NCBI RefSeq assembly: GCF_024346995.1
Contig: NZ_AP024888.1
Span: 744,001 to 808,000 of the forward strand
From: Vibrio palustris
GTDB lineage: Bacteria; Pseudomonadota; Gammaproteobacteria; Enterobacterales; Vibrionaceae
Direction of reading: 5' to 3'
DNA: 64,000 nt
Made by a program: the position numbers and the translations under genes. Below the pieces are notes generated by a model that did not search any database, was not told the DNA's origin, and saw only the letters and a program-made list of their open reading frames with translations. Positions 8,376-17,361 of the stretch are shown here, piece by piece (position 1 is the stretch's first letter; the number at the start of each line of letters is the position of its first letter).

Positions 8376-9377
8376 ATGAATTTCCCTCCCGTCTCAGTGT
8401 TAGATCTCGCTCCTGTGATTGATGGTGCAGACCACTCTCAAACTTACCGACGCTCAGTCGAATTAGCACAGCATGCCGAAGGGTTAGGATTTCAACGGTT
8501 TTGGTTAGCAGAACACCATAACATGCCAGATATCGCCAGCGCTGCCACTTCATTACTCATTGGACATATCGCATCCAATACCACGACGATTCGTGTAGGT
8601 TCTGGGGGGATTATGCTGCCAAATCATGCGCCACTGGTCATTGCAGAGCAATTTGGCACCCTAGAAGCTCTACATCCTGGCCGCATTGATTTAGGACTAG
8701 GCCGTGCTCCGGGGACAGATTATCCAACAATGCATGCATTACGTCGTGATCCCGATAATATGGATCCCAATTTTGATGAGTTGCTTGAAGAGTTAGAGTT
8801 TTTCCAAGGACCTGTCTCATCTGCGCAGCCTGTTGCAGCCTATCCAGGTAGTCATTCTCAGGTACCGATTTGGTTACTTGGTTCTAGTACCTATAGTGCA
8901 CGTTTAGCTGCCATGAAAGGGCTGCCATTTGTGTTTGCAGCGCACTTCGCGCCTGGCGCTATGCTTGCGGCATTGGATATGTACCGCCAATTCTTCAAAC
9001 CTTCAGAACACCTAGATAAGCCTTATGCGATGATCGCGATCAACGCCACATTGGCGGACACCGACGAACAAGCACAATTTCTTGCCACAACTGAAAAACA
9101 AAAATTCTTAGGCATGATTAGAGGAAAACGCGGTAAACTACCTCGCCCAGTTGCAAGCATGGAGCCGCTTTGGCTACCCCATGAAAAACGTCAATTAAAC
9201 AATCAATTGCAAGAATCAATCATTGGTTCGCCACAAACAGCGAAACATCAACTAGACGATCTGTTGTCGCGCACTCAAGCAGATGAACTAATGGTCAATT
9301 CCATGATTTACGATCAAGCAAGCAAGCTACATTCCTATGAATTACTTGCTGAGCTGGTCGGCGCTCATAAAAGATAG
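8376..9377 (+). CDS. Luciferase-like flavin monooxygenase (LLM class, YhbW type)
   Basis: A 333-aa single-component-type LLM protein with a TIM-barrel fold. Family marks are the N-terminal [74 protein letters not shown] and [25 protein letters not shown]. These match the YhbW group, whose substrates are mostly unknown and which use FMNH2/F420-like cofactors. AAAGGAG lies 9 bases ahead of the ATG at 8376. It is monocistronic, 77 bases before the DUF554 gene. It is not a LuxAB bioluminescence protein. Confidence 0.88.
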   Translation: MNFPPVSVLDLAPVIDGADHSQTYRRSVELAQHAEGLGFQRFWLAEHHNMPDIASAATSLLIGHIASNTTTIRVGSGGIMLPNHAPLVIAEQFGTLEALHPGRIDLGLGRAPGTDYPTMHALRRDPDNMDPNFDELLEELEFFQGPVSSAQPVAAYPGSHSQVPIWLLGSSTYSARLAAMKGLPFVFAAHFAPGAMLAALDMYRQFFKPSEHLDKPYAMIAINATLADTDEQAQFLATTEKQKFLGMIRGKRGKLPRPVASMEPLWLPHEKRQLNNQLQESIIGSPQTAKHQLDDLLSRTQADELMVNSMIYDQASKLHSYELLAELVGAHKR

Positions 9378-9454
9378 TGACCAACAACCACTAGCAGACT
9401 CTATTAACCAAGCAGTGTGATATACACTGCTTTTCAATTAAGGATGATTTATCT

Positions 9455-10171
9455 ATGTTAGGCCCATTTGTTAATGCGGCCGCTATTATTAGCGGCAGTA
9501 TCATCGGTACCCTTTTTCATAAAAAGATCCCTGAGTCGATGAAAGAACGTATGCCGATGGTATTTGGCTTAGCTTCCATGGGAATAGGTTTATCGATGGC
9601 CATCAAAGTTCAGACTTTACCTGCTGTCGTACTCGCCTTATTGCTTGGCGCTATTCTTGGCGAAATCGCTCAACTAGAGAAATCCATTAAACGCTTCGCT
9701 ACCTTATTACAATCAATCATTGAAAAAGTGGTCGCTCCACAAAATCACAGCATGGAACAAAACGCGTATATGGATCGTTTTATTTCACTACTGATTTTAT
9801 TTTCCGTCAGTGGCACCGGCATTTTTGGCGCTATGCAAGAAGGCATGACAGGCGATCCGTCACTGTTAATTGTAAAGTCATTTTTGGACTGTTTAACCGC
9901 GGCGATTTTTGCAACGACTCTGGGTTTACCTGTCGCCATGCTGGCGATTCCACAAGTGCTGTTACAAGCCATTCTATACTTTTCCGCAAGTTCAGTGATG
10001 CCATTAACTACACCGACTATGATTGATGATTTTTCTGCGGTTGGCGGTCTACTCGTCTTCGCCACGGGTTTTCGTATTTGTGGGGCGATTGATTTTCCTC
10101 TCTCCAACCTGTTACCAAGCTTGGTGATTATTATGCCTATTTCAGCGTTTTGGCTAAGTATCATGGGATGA
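9455..10171 (+). CDS. DUF554 (YqgA-like) integral membrane protein
   Basis: A 238-aa, mostly hydrophobic protein with about six membrane spans. The start GPFVNAAAIISGSIIGTLFHKKIPESMKERMP and the internal GLASMGIGLSMAIK and GAILGEIAQLE segments are the conserved DUF554 pattern. The function of the family is not established; it is proposed to be a transporter. AAGGATG precedes the ATG. A bidirectional terminator follows at 10213-10242. Confidence 0.88.
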   Translation: MLGPFVNAAAIISGSIIGTLFHKKIPESMKERMPMVFGLASMGIGLSMAIKVQTLPAVVLALLLGAILGEIAQLEKSIKRFATLLQSIIEKVVAPQNHSMEQNAYMDRFISLLILFSVSGTGIFGAMQEGMTGDPSLLIVKSFLDCLTAAIFATTLGLPVAMLAIPQVLLQAILYFSASSVMPLTTPTMIDDFSAVGGLLVFATGFRICGAIDFPLSNLLPSLVIIMPISAFWLSIMG

Positions 10172-10212
10172 TGCAAAGTATAGAAACTATGACATTGCAG
10201 CTTATAAAATAG

Positions 10213-10242
10213 AAAAGAGCGCAGTTTTCACTGCGCTCTTTT
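10213..10242. terminator. Bidirectional terminator between DUF554 and znuB
   Basis: AAAAGAGCGCAG / CTGCGCTCTTTT is a perfect 12-bp stem with a 6-base loop, serving the convergent DUF554 and zinc-transporter transcripts. Confidence 0.92.
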
Positions 10243-10275
10243 CATTAATTTTTTACCGACTCAATGAGGCAAGGT

Positions 10276-11127
10276 TTACTGATTCAACCGAGCAAAAGCA
10301 GATTTCACTCGTCGTTTTCGCCATAGCTCAACCACTTTTTCACCCGCTAAAATCACCCCTAATGTGGCCGTTTCTAACACGATGATTGCTGCACTCGCTG
10401 TTACATCGATAAAGTAAGCACCAAGTAACCCTCCGATACAGAAAATCAAGGCACTCACCCCCGAGATAACCATCATTTTCCATAACCGATTGGCATAACG
10501 CATACCAATAAAAGGCGGGACCGTTAAAAGTGCAATCGTTAAAATAATTCCCACGACCCGAATCATCACAACGGTTGAAAACGCCGTCATCAATAACAAC
10601 ACGGTATAGATCATCTTAACGGGAACCCGACGAGTTCGTGCATATTCCATATCAAATGAAATCAGCAGAAATTCATCATATAACCAAACCGCTAAGACAA
10701 TGATTAGCGCCACCACGCCACCCATTATCCACAAATCAAACGTCGACACTGCGAGCATACTGCCAAACAGGTAACTCATAAGATCGACATTATACCCATT
10801 CGAAAAGTCGAGCATTAATATGCCGCTTGCCATACCTGCGGCCCATAGTGCTCCGATCAATACTTCCGTGCGTTCACGCCGTCTGGCTGTGAGCCCGCCC
10901 ATCAATAACGCACTGGCACTAGTAAAGCATAATAACGTGGGCATGAGTGGTAAACGCAATGTCACCGCGGCACCAACGCCGCCATAAGCCGCATGCGCAA
11001 CCCCACCCGCGAGAAAAACTAACTGGTTAATAACAATTAAAGTGCCGACTATCGCACAAACAATACTCGCGAAAACGGCGGCAATAAGTGCATGCTGCAC
11101 AAAGGTATAAGAAAAAAATTCCTGCAT
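10276..11127 (-). CDS. znuB: Zinc ABC transporter, permease
   Basis: A 283-aa ABC-3 family permease with about eight membrane spans. The N-terminal VQHALIAAVFASIVCAIVGTLIVINQLVFLAGGVAHAAYGGVG and the RVVGIILTIALLTVPPF segment are the conserved TroC/ZnuB marks. It is the third gene of the unit, 26 bases after znuC. The family moves Zn2+, Mn2+ or Fe2+; zinc is favoured because the partner binding protein has a His-rich loop and a Zur-like site precedes the operon. Confidence 0.9.
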   Translation of the reverse strand: MQEFFSYTFVQHALIAAVFASIVCAIVGTLIVINQLVFLAGGVAHAAYGGVGAAVTLRLPLMPTLLCFTSASALLMGGLTARRRERTEVLIGALWAAGMASGILMLDFSNGYNVDLMSYLFGSMLAVSTFDLWIMGGVVALIIVLAVWLYDEFLLISFDMEYARTRRVPVKMIYTVLLLMTAFSTVVMIRVVGIILTIALLTVPPFIGMRYANRLWKMMVISGVSALIFCIGGLLGAYFIDVTASAAIIVLETATLGVILAGEKVVELWRKRRVKSAFARLNQ

Positions 11128-11153
11128 GGATAACTACTCGATGACAATTCGTT

Positions 11154-11885
11154 TTAGGCAGATTCAACAATATTTAGTGATTGTAAATGGCTCAAGCTCG
11201 TTCCTAGAGATAACGCCACCATTTCTTGCGTCAAAGCGTGCCCATTATGACAGAGAAGGCTTCCATTCACTAATGCTGTATGGGTAATAGGTAAATGTTG
11301 AGTATCTGGATCATGAGTAATTAATACGATAGTCGCGTCTTGACTCAACGTGGCTAATAGCGAATAAATTTGCTCACGAGCCTCTTGGTCAACACTTGCA
11401 GTCGGCTCATCAAGTAATAAAACCCGAGGATTAATCACCAAAGCCCGCGCAATCAAGACACGTTGACGCTCCCCACCTGATAACGATGTGAACTGTTGGT
11501 TCGCCAAATGAGTGAGTCCCACCTTTTGCAGAGCATCATTGACTCGTTGCTGCTTTTGCGCGCGATTTAATCCTTTCTCACGGTATAACCCTAAGCGTAC
11601 GACTTCCGCGACTTGAATCGGCAAACGTGAACCATTCACCGTAATTTGAGGAACATAACCGACACAAGCCAGCGCCTCTGAGGGGCGCTGGCCTAATAAG
11701 CGAATATGTCCATGGCTCGGGGTTAATAACCCCAGCAGCAATTTGACCAAGGTACTTTTCCCGCCCCCATTGGGGCCAAGAATGAGTAAAAAATCGCCTT
11801 CTGCTAATGTTAAATTCACATCCTGTAGTACGGTTTTTTCCTCATAGGCAAAACTGACCTGTGACAATTGCAATGCGTCAACCAT
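11154..11885 (-). CDS. znuC: Zinc ABC transporter, ATPase
   Basis: A 243-aa cytoplasmic ATPase. Walker A is GPNGGGKST, the signature is LSGGERQRVLIARAL, and Walker B is VLLLDEPTASVD, followed by the switch His in ITHD. It pairs with ZnuB to energise import. The gene lies 13 bases after the binding-protein gene and 26 bases before the permease gene, so all three form one operon. Confidence 0.9.
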   Translation of the reverse strand: MVDALQLSQVSFAYEEKTVLQDVNLTLAEGDFLLILGPNGGGKSTLVKLLLGLLTPSHGHIRLLGQRPSEALACVGYVPQITVNGSRLPIQVAEVVRLGLYREKGLNRAQKQQRVNDALQKVGLTHLANQQFTSLSGGERQRVLIARALVINPRVLLLDEPTASVDQEAREQIYSLLATLSQDATIVLITHDPDTQHLPITHTALVNGSLLCHNGHALTQEMVALSLGTSLSHLQSLNIVESA

Positions 11886-11898
11886 GTTCTCTATCCTA

Positions 11899-12816
11899 TT
11901 ACTTTAGTGCTTTTGTAAACGCGTTTGCTACGTTTACTAAGTTACGTCCCCAATCTTTTGCTAACGGATCCACGGCCACAACTTGCCCTCCAATTTCTTT
12001 CGCTACCGTTTCTGCAGCGCGTTTTGAAAATTGAGGCTCAACAAACACAACTTTGATATCAGAAGCTTTAGCTTGCTTGATAATTTTAGCCAGCTGTGTC
12101 GGTGTTGGATCGGTTCCGTGCACTTGGACTGGCAACTGTTTCAAACCATAGCTACGTGCAAAATAGCCAAAAGCAGGATGATACACTAAAAACGTATTTG
12201 ATTTTAGTCCTTCCAGTGCTTTGAGTATCTGAGAATCGATATCGTTGATATGTTGTGCAAACTGACGAAAATTATGTTCGTAATCGGCTTTATGTGCTGG
12301 ATCTTGTTCAATCAAGGTATCACGGATGGTTCCAGCCATGATACGCACTAATGTCGGAGACATCCAAATATGCGGGTCCGCACGTTCGGGACGACATGGG
12401 TTGGCATGATCGTGGTGAGCGCTATGCTGGTCATGATCATGGCCGTGGCCATGGTCGTGCTCACCCATCCCTTCTGGGAACTGGCGCCGACAGACGCGCT
12501 GATACAAAGGTACAACTTTCATATCGGCATTCACGCCAGCAATACGCTTTTGCCATGCGTTTTCAAAAGGTACTCCCATCGGAAAATAGAGATCCGTTTT
12601 TGCCAACTTACGCATTTGCATCGCCTTTGGAGCATATGTATCTGGCTCGGCTCCTGGCGGTACGATAACATCCACATTTACGTGGTCACCACCAATTTGT
12701 TCTACAAAATATTGCTCTGGTACAATACTTACAGCCACATTAATTGGCGCAGCCATCGCTAGTGTCGGACATACAAGTGCAGTCGCTAGCAATAGCTTTT
12801 TCAAATTAGACACCAT
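11899..12816 (-). CDS. znuA: Zinc ABC transporter, periplasmic binding protein with His-rich loop
   Basis: A 305-aa cluster A-I metal-binding protein with a signal peptide (residues 1-22, ending TLAMA). Residues 120-137 are a His/Asp-rich loop (HDHGHGHDHDQHSAHHDH), the hallmark of zinc-specific ZnuA proteins. DPHIWMSP supplies a metal-ligand His, and VYHPAFGYFARSYGL and VFVEPQFS are family segments. The first ligand position, usually His in GAxPHxYEP, is Asp here (GAEPDTYAP); substitutions at this site occur in part of the family. It heads the znuA-znuC-znuB order. A second zinc importer elsewhere in the genome cannot be excluded. Confidence 0.9.
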   Translation of the reverse strand: MVSNLKKLLLATALVCPTLAMAAPINVAVSIVPEQYFVEQIGGDHVNVDVIVPPGAEPDTYAPKAMQMRKLAKTDLYFPMGVPFENAWQKRIAGVNADMKVVPLYQRVCRRQFPEGMGEHDHGHGHDHDQHSAHHDHANPCRPERADPHIWMSPTLVRIMAGTIRDTLIEQDPAHKADYEHNFRQFAQHINDIDSQILKALEGLKSNTFLVYHPAFGYFARSYGLKQLPVQVHGTDPTPTQLAKIIKQAKASDIKVVFVEPQFSKRAAETVAKEIGGQVVAVDPLAKDWGRNLVNVANAFTKALK

Positions 12817-12942
12817 GTCTGAACGCTCCTTATCGAAATTCTTCTTATTGATGGGTTGAGTATCACAATGGAATTACCGCTTGCTCTATCGACTATAGGT
12901 AGTTAGATTTATAGTATAAATTGCACTCGGCAATGCAGAAAT

Positions 12943-12960
12943 GTAATGTTATAACAAAAC
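12943..12960 (-). promoter_or_regulatory. Candidate Zur box upstream of znuA
   Basis: Read on the minus strand this is GTTTTGTTATAACATTAC. The GTTATAACATTAC part matches the gammaproteobacterial Zur half-sites around TTATAA. It lies 127 bases upstream of the znuA start. It is an eye match with one degenerate arm. Confidence 0.5.
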
Positions 12961-13018
12961 AAATTCAATGACAATGCGTCTTTACTATCCTATTAGTGTT
13001 CGGGAACGTCATACGTAT

Positions 13019-13043
13019 AAAAAAGGCGCCTTAAGCGGCGCCC
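13019..13043 (-). terminator. Terminator of the VF530 gene
   Basis: On the minus strand GGCGCC-GCTTAA-GGCGCC is followed by a run of T, about 25 bases after the VF530 stop codon. Confidence 0.88.
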
Positions 13044-13066
13044 ATTCAATTCCATACTGTCGTTGA

Positions 13067-13285
13067 TTAGCTAAAGGTTTGAACATACAAAGCTTCAACT
13101 TTATCCCTCGCCCATTGTGTTTTACGTAAAAACTTTAATGACGATTTAATCGACGGATCATTCGAAAAGCAGTTCACTCGAATCTGCTGATATAAGCCAT
13201 CCCAACCATACTGCTCAACTAAATGTGTCAGTATTTTTTCTAAAGTCAGGCCATGCAAAGGATTATTTTTCTGAGATTGATTCAC
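13067..13285 (-). CDS. VF530 family (DUF2132) small DNA-binding protein
   Basis: I start it at GTG 13285 ([13 protein letters not shown]...), where AGGAAAA lies about 5 bases upstream. This gives 72 aa, the usual size; the longer ORF to 13366 adds an unrelated leader. The conserved core [57 protein letters not shown] is diagnostic of VF530, named from a Vibrio fischeri structure with a fold suggesting nucleic-acid binding. Its function is unknown. It lies 111 bases downstream of viaA on the same strand and could be cotranscribed. Confidence 0.88.
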   Translation of the reverse strand: MNQSQKNNPLHGLTLEKILTHLVEQYGWDGLYQQIRVNCFSNDPSIKSSLKFLRKTQWARDKVEALYVQTFS

Positions 13286-13396
13286 AACTTTTCCTAGTCT
13301 AAGTACCAAACACACAGCGGTGATGGTATTGAGATACAAACCATAGCTAATATAACAGAATCTCATCCATCCATCATTATAGGTTGCTTTGCAACA

Positions 13397-14842
13397 CTAC
13401 CAACGCCTCACCAACCGACCAATGACATTCGGATGATAACGCCAACAATGGTCAAACATACTCAGAAGCTCTGGGTTACCATACCGTGACAAACACACAG
13501 CATGAAAACGATTATGTTGGCGTTTCAGGGCCTCGACTTGCGTGAGCAAATCTTCGTTTTGTACGGGCGCAATAAAATCTGAAATCATAACTAAGTCGGC
13601 GTTCTTGTAACGCTGCGTCGTCATTTTTTCAATTCCGGCGTTAATGACCGGTTCGAAATCCGTACCACCATGAAAGGTATAGCTAAGAAAATCACTCGCT
13701 TCACGTAATCCATCTTGCCGAGTCAGCTCGTAAGCAATGTGCTCGGTGGAAAATAACATCACATAACAATCACGATTATCGGCTAGTGCTAACTGCATCA
13801 GCGCATAAGCAAACGCTTTGGCGCTTTGTTCTGGAAAACCACTCATGGATCCGGAGGCATCCACACACAGAATAAAAGGACCTTTATCAATATCGACTTG
13901 CTTAGACTGAGGCTTGTGGGTTTTCACTTCACGTAATGTACGCGATTTGCCGCGCATACGGTAATTCATCAAACGTTTATCGACTAATCGTTTATAGAAA
14001 ACTACCTCTAATTCGGGATACGTCAAAAATAGCGCTTCATTGGGGAGTAGCTTATTAAGATCATCACTATTGTGCACGCCAACAATGTCATCAGTGGCCC
14101 AATCCGATTCTTCCTCAACGACTTGCATCGATTCTGTAGGGGCGCGATTTAAGCTCGGATCATCCACATCACTCGCCATACGCCCCAATTGCTCGGCGAT
14201 GCTCTGTAACCCTTGATTGCGCTGCAAAAATTTCGCGTGCTGTTTCATTATGGTTAAATCGGTACGACTTAGTTTTGCCGAAGCCATATCCCATAAGCGT
14301 CCAACACTATTTTCATCTCCCACCTCTGTGACTTTTTTCATATTACGCATGGTCTCCATGCGTTGATATAAATCCGCTAAAAGTTGTTCTTTATTACTTT
14401 CAAGTTCTAAGATTTCTTCTTCACGAATCGCATCACTCAGTGCTCGGTACCACTGTTCACAGAAATAATGTGGAAAAACAGGGTTATCTACCCCTTTATT
14501 ATTTTCCACTAACCGTTTTGCTTGACGGTAGAAAGGCGAAAGGTGCTCAAGCTGATTCATCAGCTCTGGTAACCGCTCAATAAACGTATCTTCTCGCCAA
14601 TGAATTACCTCTTGATATAAATTTATTTCTTGCTTGAATCGCTCAGTTTGCCCGACACGTGTCATGCGGTCTCGAACATGACGGCGCCAGCTTAGCACAT
14701 GCTTTTTAACCGAGGTACTTACCCCGCGATGCTCTGCCATCATCATAACCTGAGAGCGCCCCATCAAATCATTGACCGCCGCATCGATAATGCCTGAATC
14801 TGCAATCGTTAATGCTAAATTTAACCCATCAGCCCCCAACAT
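13397..14842 (-). CDS. viaA: ViaA, VWA-domain partner of RavA
   Basis: A 481-aa cytoplasmic protein close in length to E. coli ViaA. The N-terminal helical part (residues 1-320) matches ViaA in layout, including VGRLWDMASAKLSRTDL. The C-terminal von Willebrand A domain begins FILCVDASGSMSG with MIDAS residues D328, S330 and S332, and continues FHGGTDFEP and VMISDF. RavA-ViaA is a MoxR AAA+/VWA pair linked to respiratory complexes, lipid binding and aminoglycoside sensitivity in enterobacteria. It starts 15 bases after the ravA stop, so the pair is one operon. Confidence 0.93.
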   Translation of the reverse strand: MLGADGLNLALTIADSGIIDAAVNDLMGRSQVMMMAEHRGVSTSVKKHVLSWRRHVRDRMTRVGQTERFKQEINLYQEVIHWREDTFIERLPELMNQLEHLSPFYRQAKRLVENNKGVDNPVFPHYFCEQWYRALSDAIREEEILELESNKEQLLADLYQRMETMRNMKKVTEVGDENSVGRLWDMASAKLSRTDLTIMKQHAKFLQRNQGLQSIAEQLGRMASDVDDPSLNRAPTESMQVVEEESDWATDDIVGVHNSDDLNKLLPNEALFLTYPELEVVFYKRLVDKRLMNYRMRGKSRTLREVKTHKPQSKQVDIDKGPFILCVDASGSMSGFPEQSAKAFAYALMQLALADNRDCYVMLFSTEHIAYELTRQDGLREASDFLSYTFHGGTDFEPVINAGIEKMTTQRYKNADLVMISDFIAPVQNEDLLTQVEALKRQHNRFHAVCLSRYGNPELLSMFDHCWRYHPNVIGRLVRRW

Positions 14843-14857
14843 ATATAATACGTTCCT

Positions 14858-16501
14858 CTAAGAAAAGTAATCCGGCAAACGCTGTAAACGTTGGATATTA
14901 GGCTCGCATTCATTACGTACGGTTTCGAGACGGGAGACTAAATCTTGAACCCCCGATTCGATTTTAGAAAGAATAGAGGACTCAACAAAGTTATGGGGTA
15001 ATGCCGTATGAAACTGGGTACGAACGTGACGTACTTGATGCTTGGCTTGTTCAAGGGTTTCTGCCGCTTTGTCTGCTTGAGCCTGCCACTCTTGATAAAG
15101 ATCTTGTGGTAAGCCTTGATGAGTGACTAAGGCAATTAACACGGAACGATTCGCAATATCCTTGATCACTAAACGGCGATCCGCATCTAAAGCAAAATGT
15201 AACCGACATAACTGGGTATTTTGATTGACATAACCATAGACACTGCCATGCCCTTCTTTGATTAATTTTTCAAATTCCACTAGCGGCACATACACCCAAC
15301 GGCTATCCCCTTTTTCATTTTCAGATACCGACAAATTGCGATGTAACAACACTAACTTCACTAACTGAGAGGAAGTGCCAACTTGATGTAAGGTAGCTTG
15401 GGAAACATCATAATGATAAACCTGCTTTTTTCTTAAACCGGAAGACATTTCGAGTTGCAATGGCATGGCTAAAGACTCGCCAATACTGCTCTCAACTTTG
15501 CGCATTAATTCTTGTACCAAGTCGATGTTCTGAGCAACCTGTTGTTGATCAAATGCTTCTTCAAACGCAAAACGCTCCATCACATTTTGGACCACATCAC
15601 GAGACTCTGGTGAGCTCCACAAACAATGTTCAAGCAGTAATAGATCGAGTGGGTTAATTTCTTGCCGACCATTAAAAAAAGCGCTCGCTTTGAGTAATTT
15701 CACTGATTTTTTCCAGCGGCGATCGGAGACATAAGCATCCGCGGTTTGTCCTGTTTCGCTTTCTAACAAGCTTTTAAGCCGGTATAACTTATCAAACAGC
15801 TCATCACTTAATGTTAATTGCTCTAATTGCGCTTGCCACTGATGATATTCGTCATCGCTGATTTTTAACGCCGGGTCGACACTCGCCTCTTGGTTCGTGC
15901 CAACAGTTAACATGGCCTTAAAATTTTGCTTATCTTGAATACGATTGACAAAGACGCGCACTAACATACGGTCATACAAGGCATCTAAGCCGCTATCTTT
16001 ATCTGGCAGCTCATTCGAGGCGGAAATCAGCAAGCGCATCGGTACTTTTTGTACTTCACTGCCGTTTTTAAACGTTTTTTCATTCACAACCGTCAATAAT
16101 GTATTCAGGATAGCAGGACCGGCTTTCCAGATTTCATCCAAAAACACCACCTGTGCCGTTGGCAGATACCCATCGGTTAGGCGCACATAACGACCATTGT
16201 CTTTAAGCTCTTGGATACTCAACGGTCCAAACACTTCCTCTGGTGTCGAAAACCGTGTCATGAGATATTCAAAATAACTACTGTTATCAAAAGCTTGAAT
16301 TAAACGCTTCGCAATCAAACTTTTCGCAATGCCTGGAGGTCCTAATAAGAATACACTTTCTCCGCTTAATGCCGCCAATAAACACAATTTGATAATACTC
16401 TCACGCTCATACACCCCGTCGCTTAGAGAAGCGGCAAGCTGATTAATGCGTTCCGATAGCAGTGCATGACTGGCATGAGAGGCTATAGACGATGAATTCA
16501 T
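14858..16501 (-). CDS. ravA: RavA, MoxR-family AAA+ ATPase
   Basis: A 547-aa MoxR AAA+ protein. Walker A is GPPGIAKS (residues 54-61), Walker B is VVFLDEIWKAGPA, sensor 1 is LLISASNELP, and the arginine-finger region YDRMLVRV follows. The C-terminal half carries the extra LARA-type and helical regions found in RavA. RavA forms hexamers and works with ViaA, encoded immediately downstream. The start at 16501 is the first Met; the upstream region to 16733 is the divergent promoter shared with the Nudix gene. Confidence 0.93.
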   Translation of the reverse strand: MNSSSIASHASHALLSERINQLAASLSDGVYERESIIKLCLLAALSGESVFLLGPPGIAKSLIAKRLIQAFDNSSYFEYLMTRFSTPEEVFGPLSIQELKDNGRYVRLTDGYLPTAQVVFLDEIWKAGPAILNTLLTVVNEKTFKNGSEVQKVPMRLLISASNELPDKDSGLDALYDRMLVRVFVNRIQDKQNFKAMLTVGTNQEASVDPALKISDDEYHQWQAQLEQLTLSDELFDKLYRLKSLLESETGQTADAYVSDRRWKKSVKLLKASAFFNGRQEINPLDLLLLEHCLWSSPESRDVVQNVMERFAFEEAFDQQQVAQNIDLVQELMRKVESSIGESLAMPLQLEMSSGLRKKQVYHYDVSQATLHQVGTSSQLVKLVLLHRNLSVSENEKGDSRWVYVPLVEFEKLIKEGHGSVYGYVNQNTQLCRLHFALDADRRLVIKDIANRSVLIALVTHQGLPQDLYQEWQAQADKAAETLEQAKHQVRHVRTQFHTALPHNFVESSILSKIESGVQDLVSRLETVRNECEPNIQRLQRLPDYFS

Positions 16502-16733
16502 AAGTAAGCGGGCTCCTTAGCAGCAACTTAATTGACTGATTAGCACAGCAGTAACATCTTGGAAATGCTGAAATAGTGTCGCTTGCCAACCAGTGTGTGG
16601 CGCGTATTGTTTGCAAATATGAGCAGAATAGCAACCTTAGATTTTTTAAAATACTAATTGCGTCTGGGTAATTGCGAAAAATTACGCTAAGGTATTAGCC
16701 CATTAAAGGACAAACCTAAGATAACAGGCCAGT

Positions 16734-17273
16734 ATGAAGACCATCATCCACCAATGGAAACAGTCTCTCGCGTTAACGGAACAAACAATGACCTTGCCTA
16801 ATGGGCATACATTAACGCATACCACCATTGAACACCCAGGCGCGGCCGTTATCATTCCTGTCACGGAAGATGGGCGGATTGTGGTGGTCAACCAATACCG
16901 GCCGTCACTAGGCAAATGGATGATTGAAGTTCCAGCGGGCACAATGGAGCTAGGAGAAGAACCATTAGAGTGTGCCAAGCGTGAACTCGAAGAAGAAACT
17001 GGCTATAGCGCTGAGCGCTTTATTTCTTTGGGGCAATTAACGCCAATGGCAGGAATGTGTGATGAAATCCAACATCTCTTTGTCGCTTATCATCTTGACC
17101 ATACTCAGCGTTACGCTTGCGATGCAGACGAGATCATTGAAGTCACGACTCATACGCTCGAACAATTAGAGCAGTTCATCATCGAGGGTAAGATCACCGA
17201 TTCCAAGACTATTGCGTGTCTGTATAAAGCGAAACTGTGTCATGCTCTGCAAAGCGATCTTGGCCGCGAATAA
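16734..17273 (+). CDS. Nudix hydrolase (ADP-ribose pyrophosphatase-like)
   Basis: A 179-aa protein with a complete Nudix box GX5EX7REUXEEXGU at residues 69-91 (G69, E75, R83-E84, E87-E88, G90). The preceding VVNQYRPSLGKWMIEVPAGTMELGE matches the NudF/ADP-ribose pyrophosphatase group. It should hydrolyse ADP-ribose or a related nucleoside diphosphate sugar with Mg2+. It is single-gene, divergent from ravA and convergent with the helicase gene. Confidence 0.88.
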   Translation: MKTIIHQWKQSLALTEQTMTLPNGHTLTHTTIEHPGAAVIIPVTEDGRIVVVNQYRPSLGKWMIEVPAGTMELGEEPLECAKRELEEETGYSAERFISLGQLTPMAGMCDEIQHLFVAYHLDHTQRYACDADEIIEVTTHTLEQLEQFIIEGKITDSKTIACLYKAKLCHALQSDLGRE

Positions 17274-17304
17274 TAAAGCAATATGTCTCACGGAGAACAT
17301 GCGC

Positions 17305-17335
17305 CACCATAAAGCCCATCGGTGAGCTTATGGTG
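17305..17335. terminator. Possible bidirectional hairpin between Nudix and helicase genes
   Basis: CACCATAA and TTATGGTG form an 8-bp inverted repeat (10 bp if a single-base bulge is allowed). It sits in the convergent gap but lacks a T-run, so termination efficiency is doubtful. Confidence 0.35.
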
Positions 17336-17361
17336 ACTAGAAGGTGTAGATGGCGTTGAGC

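Noticed and set aside
8376..9377. Bioluminescence luciferase gene
   Set aside because: The protein belongs to the broad YhbW-type LLM group; there is no luxCDABE context and the substrate is unknown.
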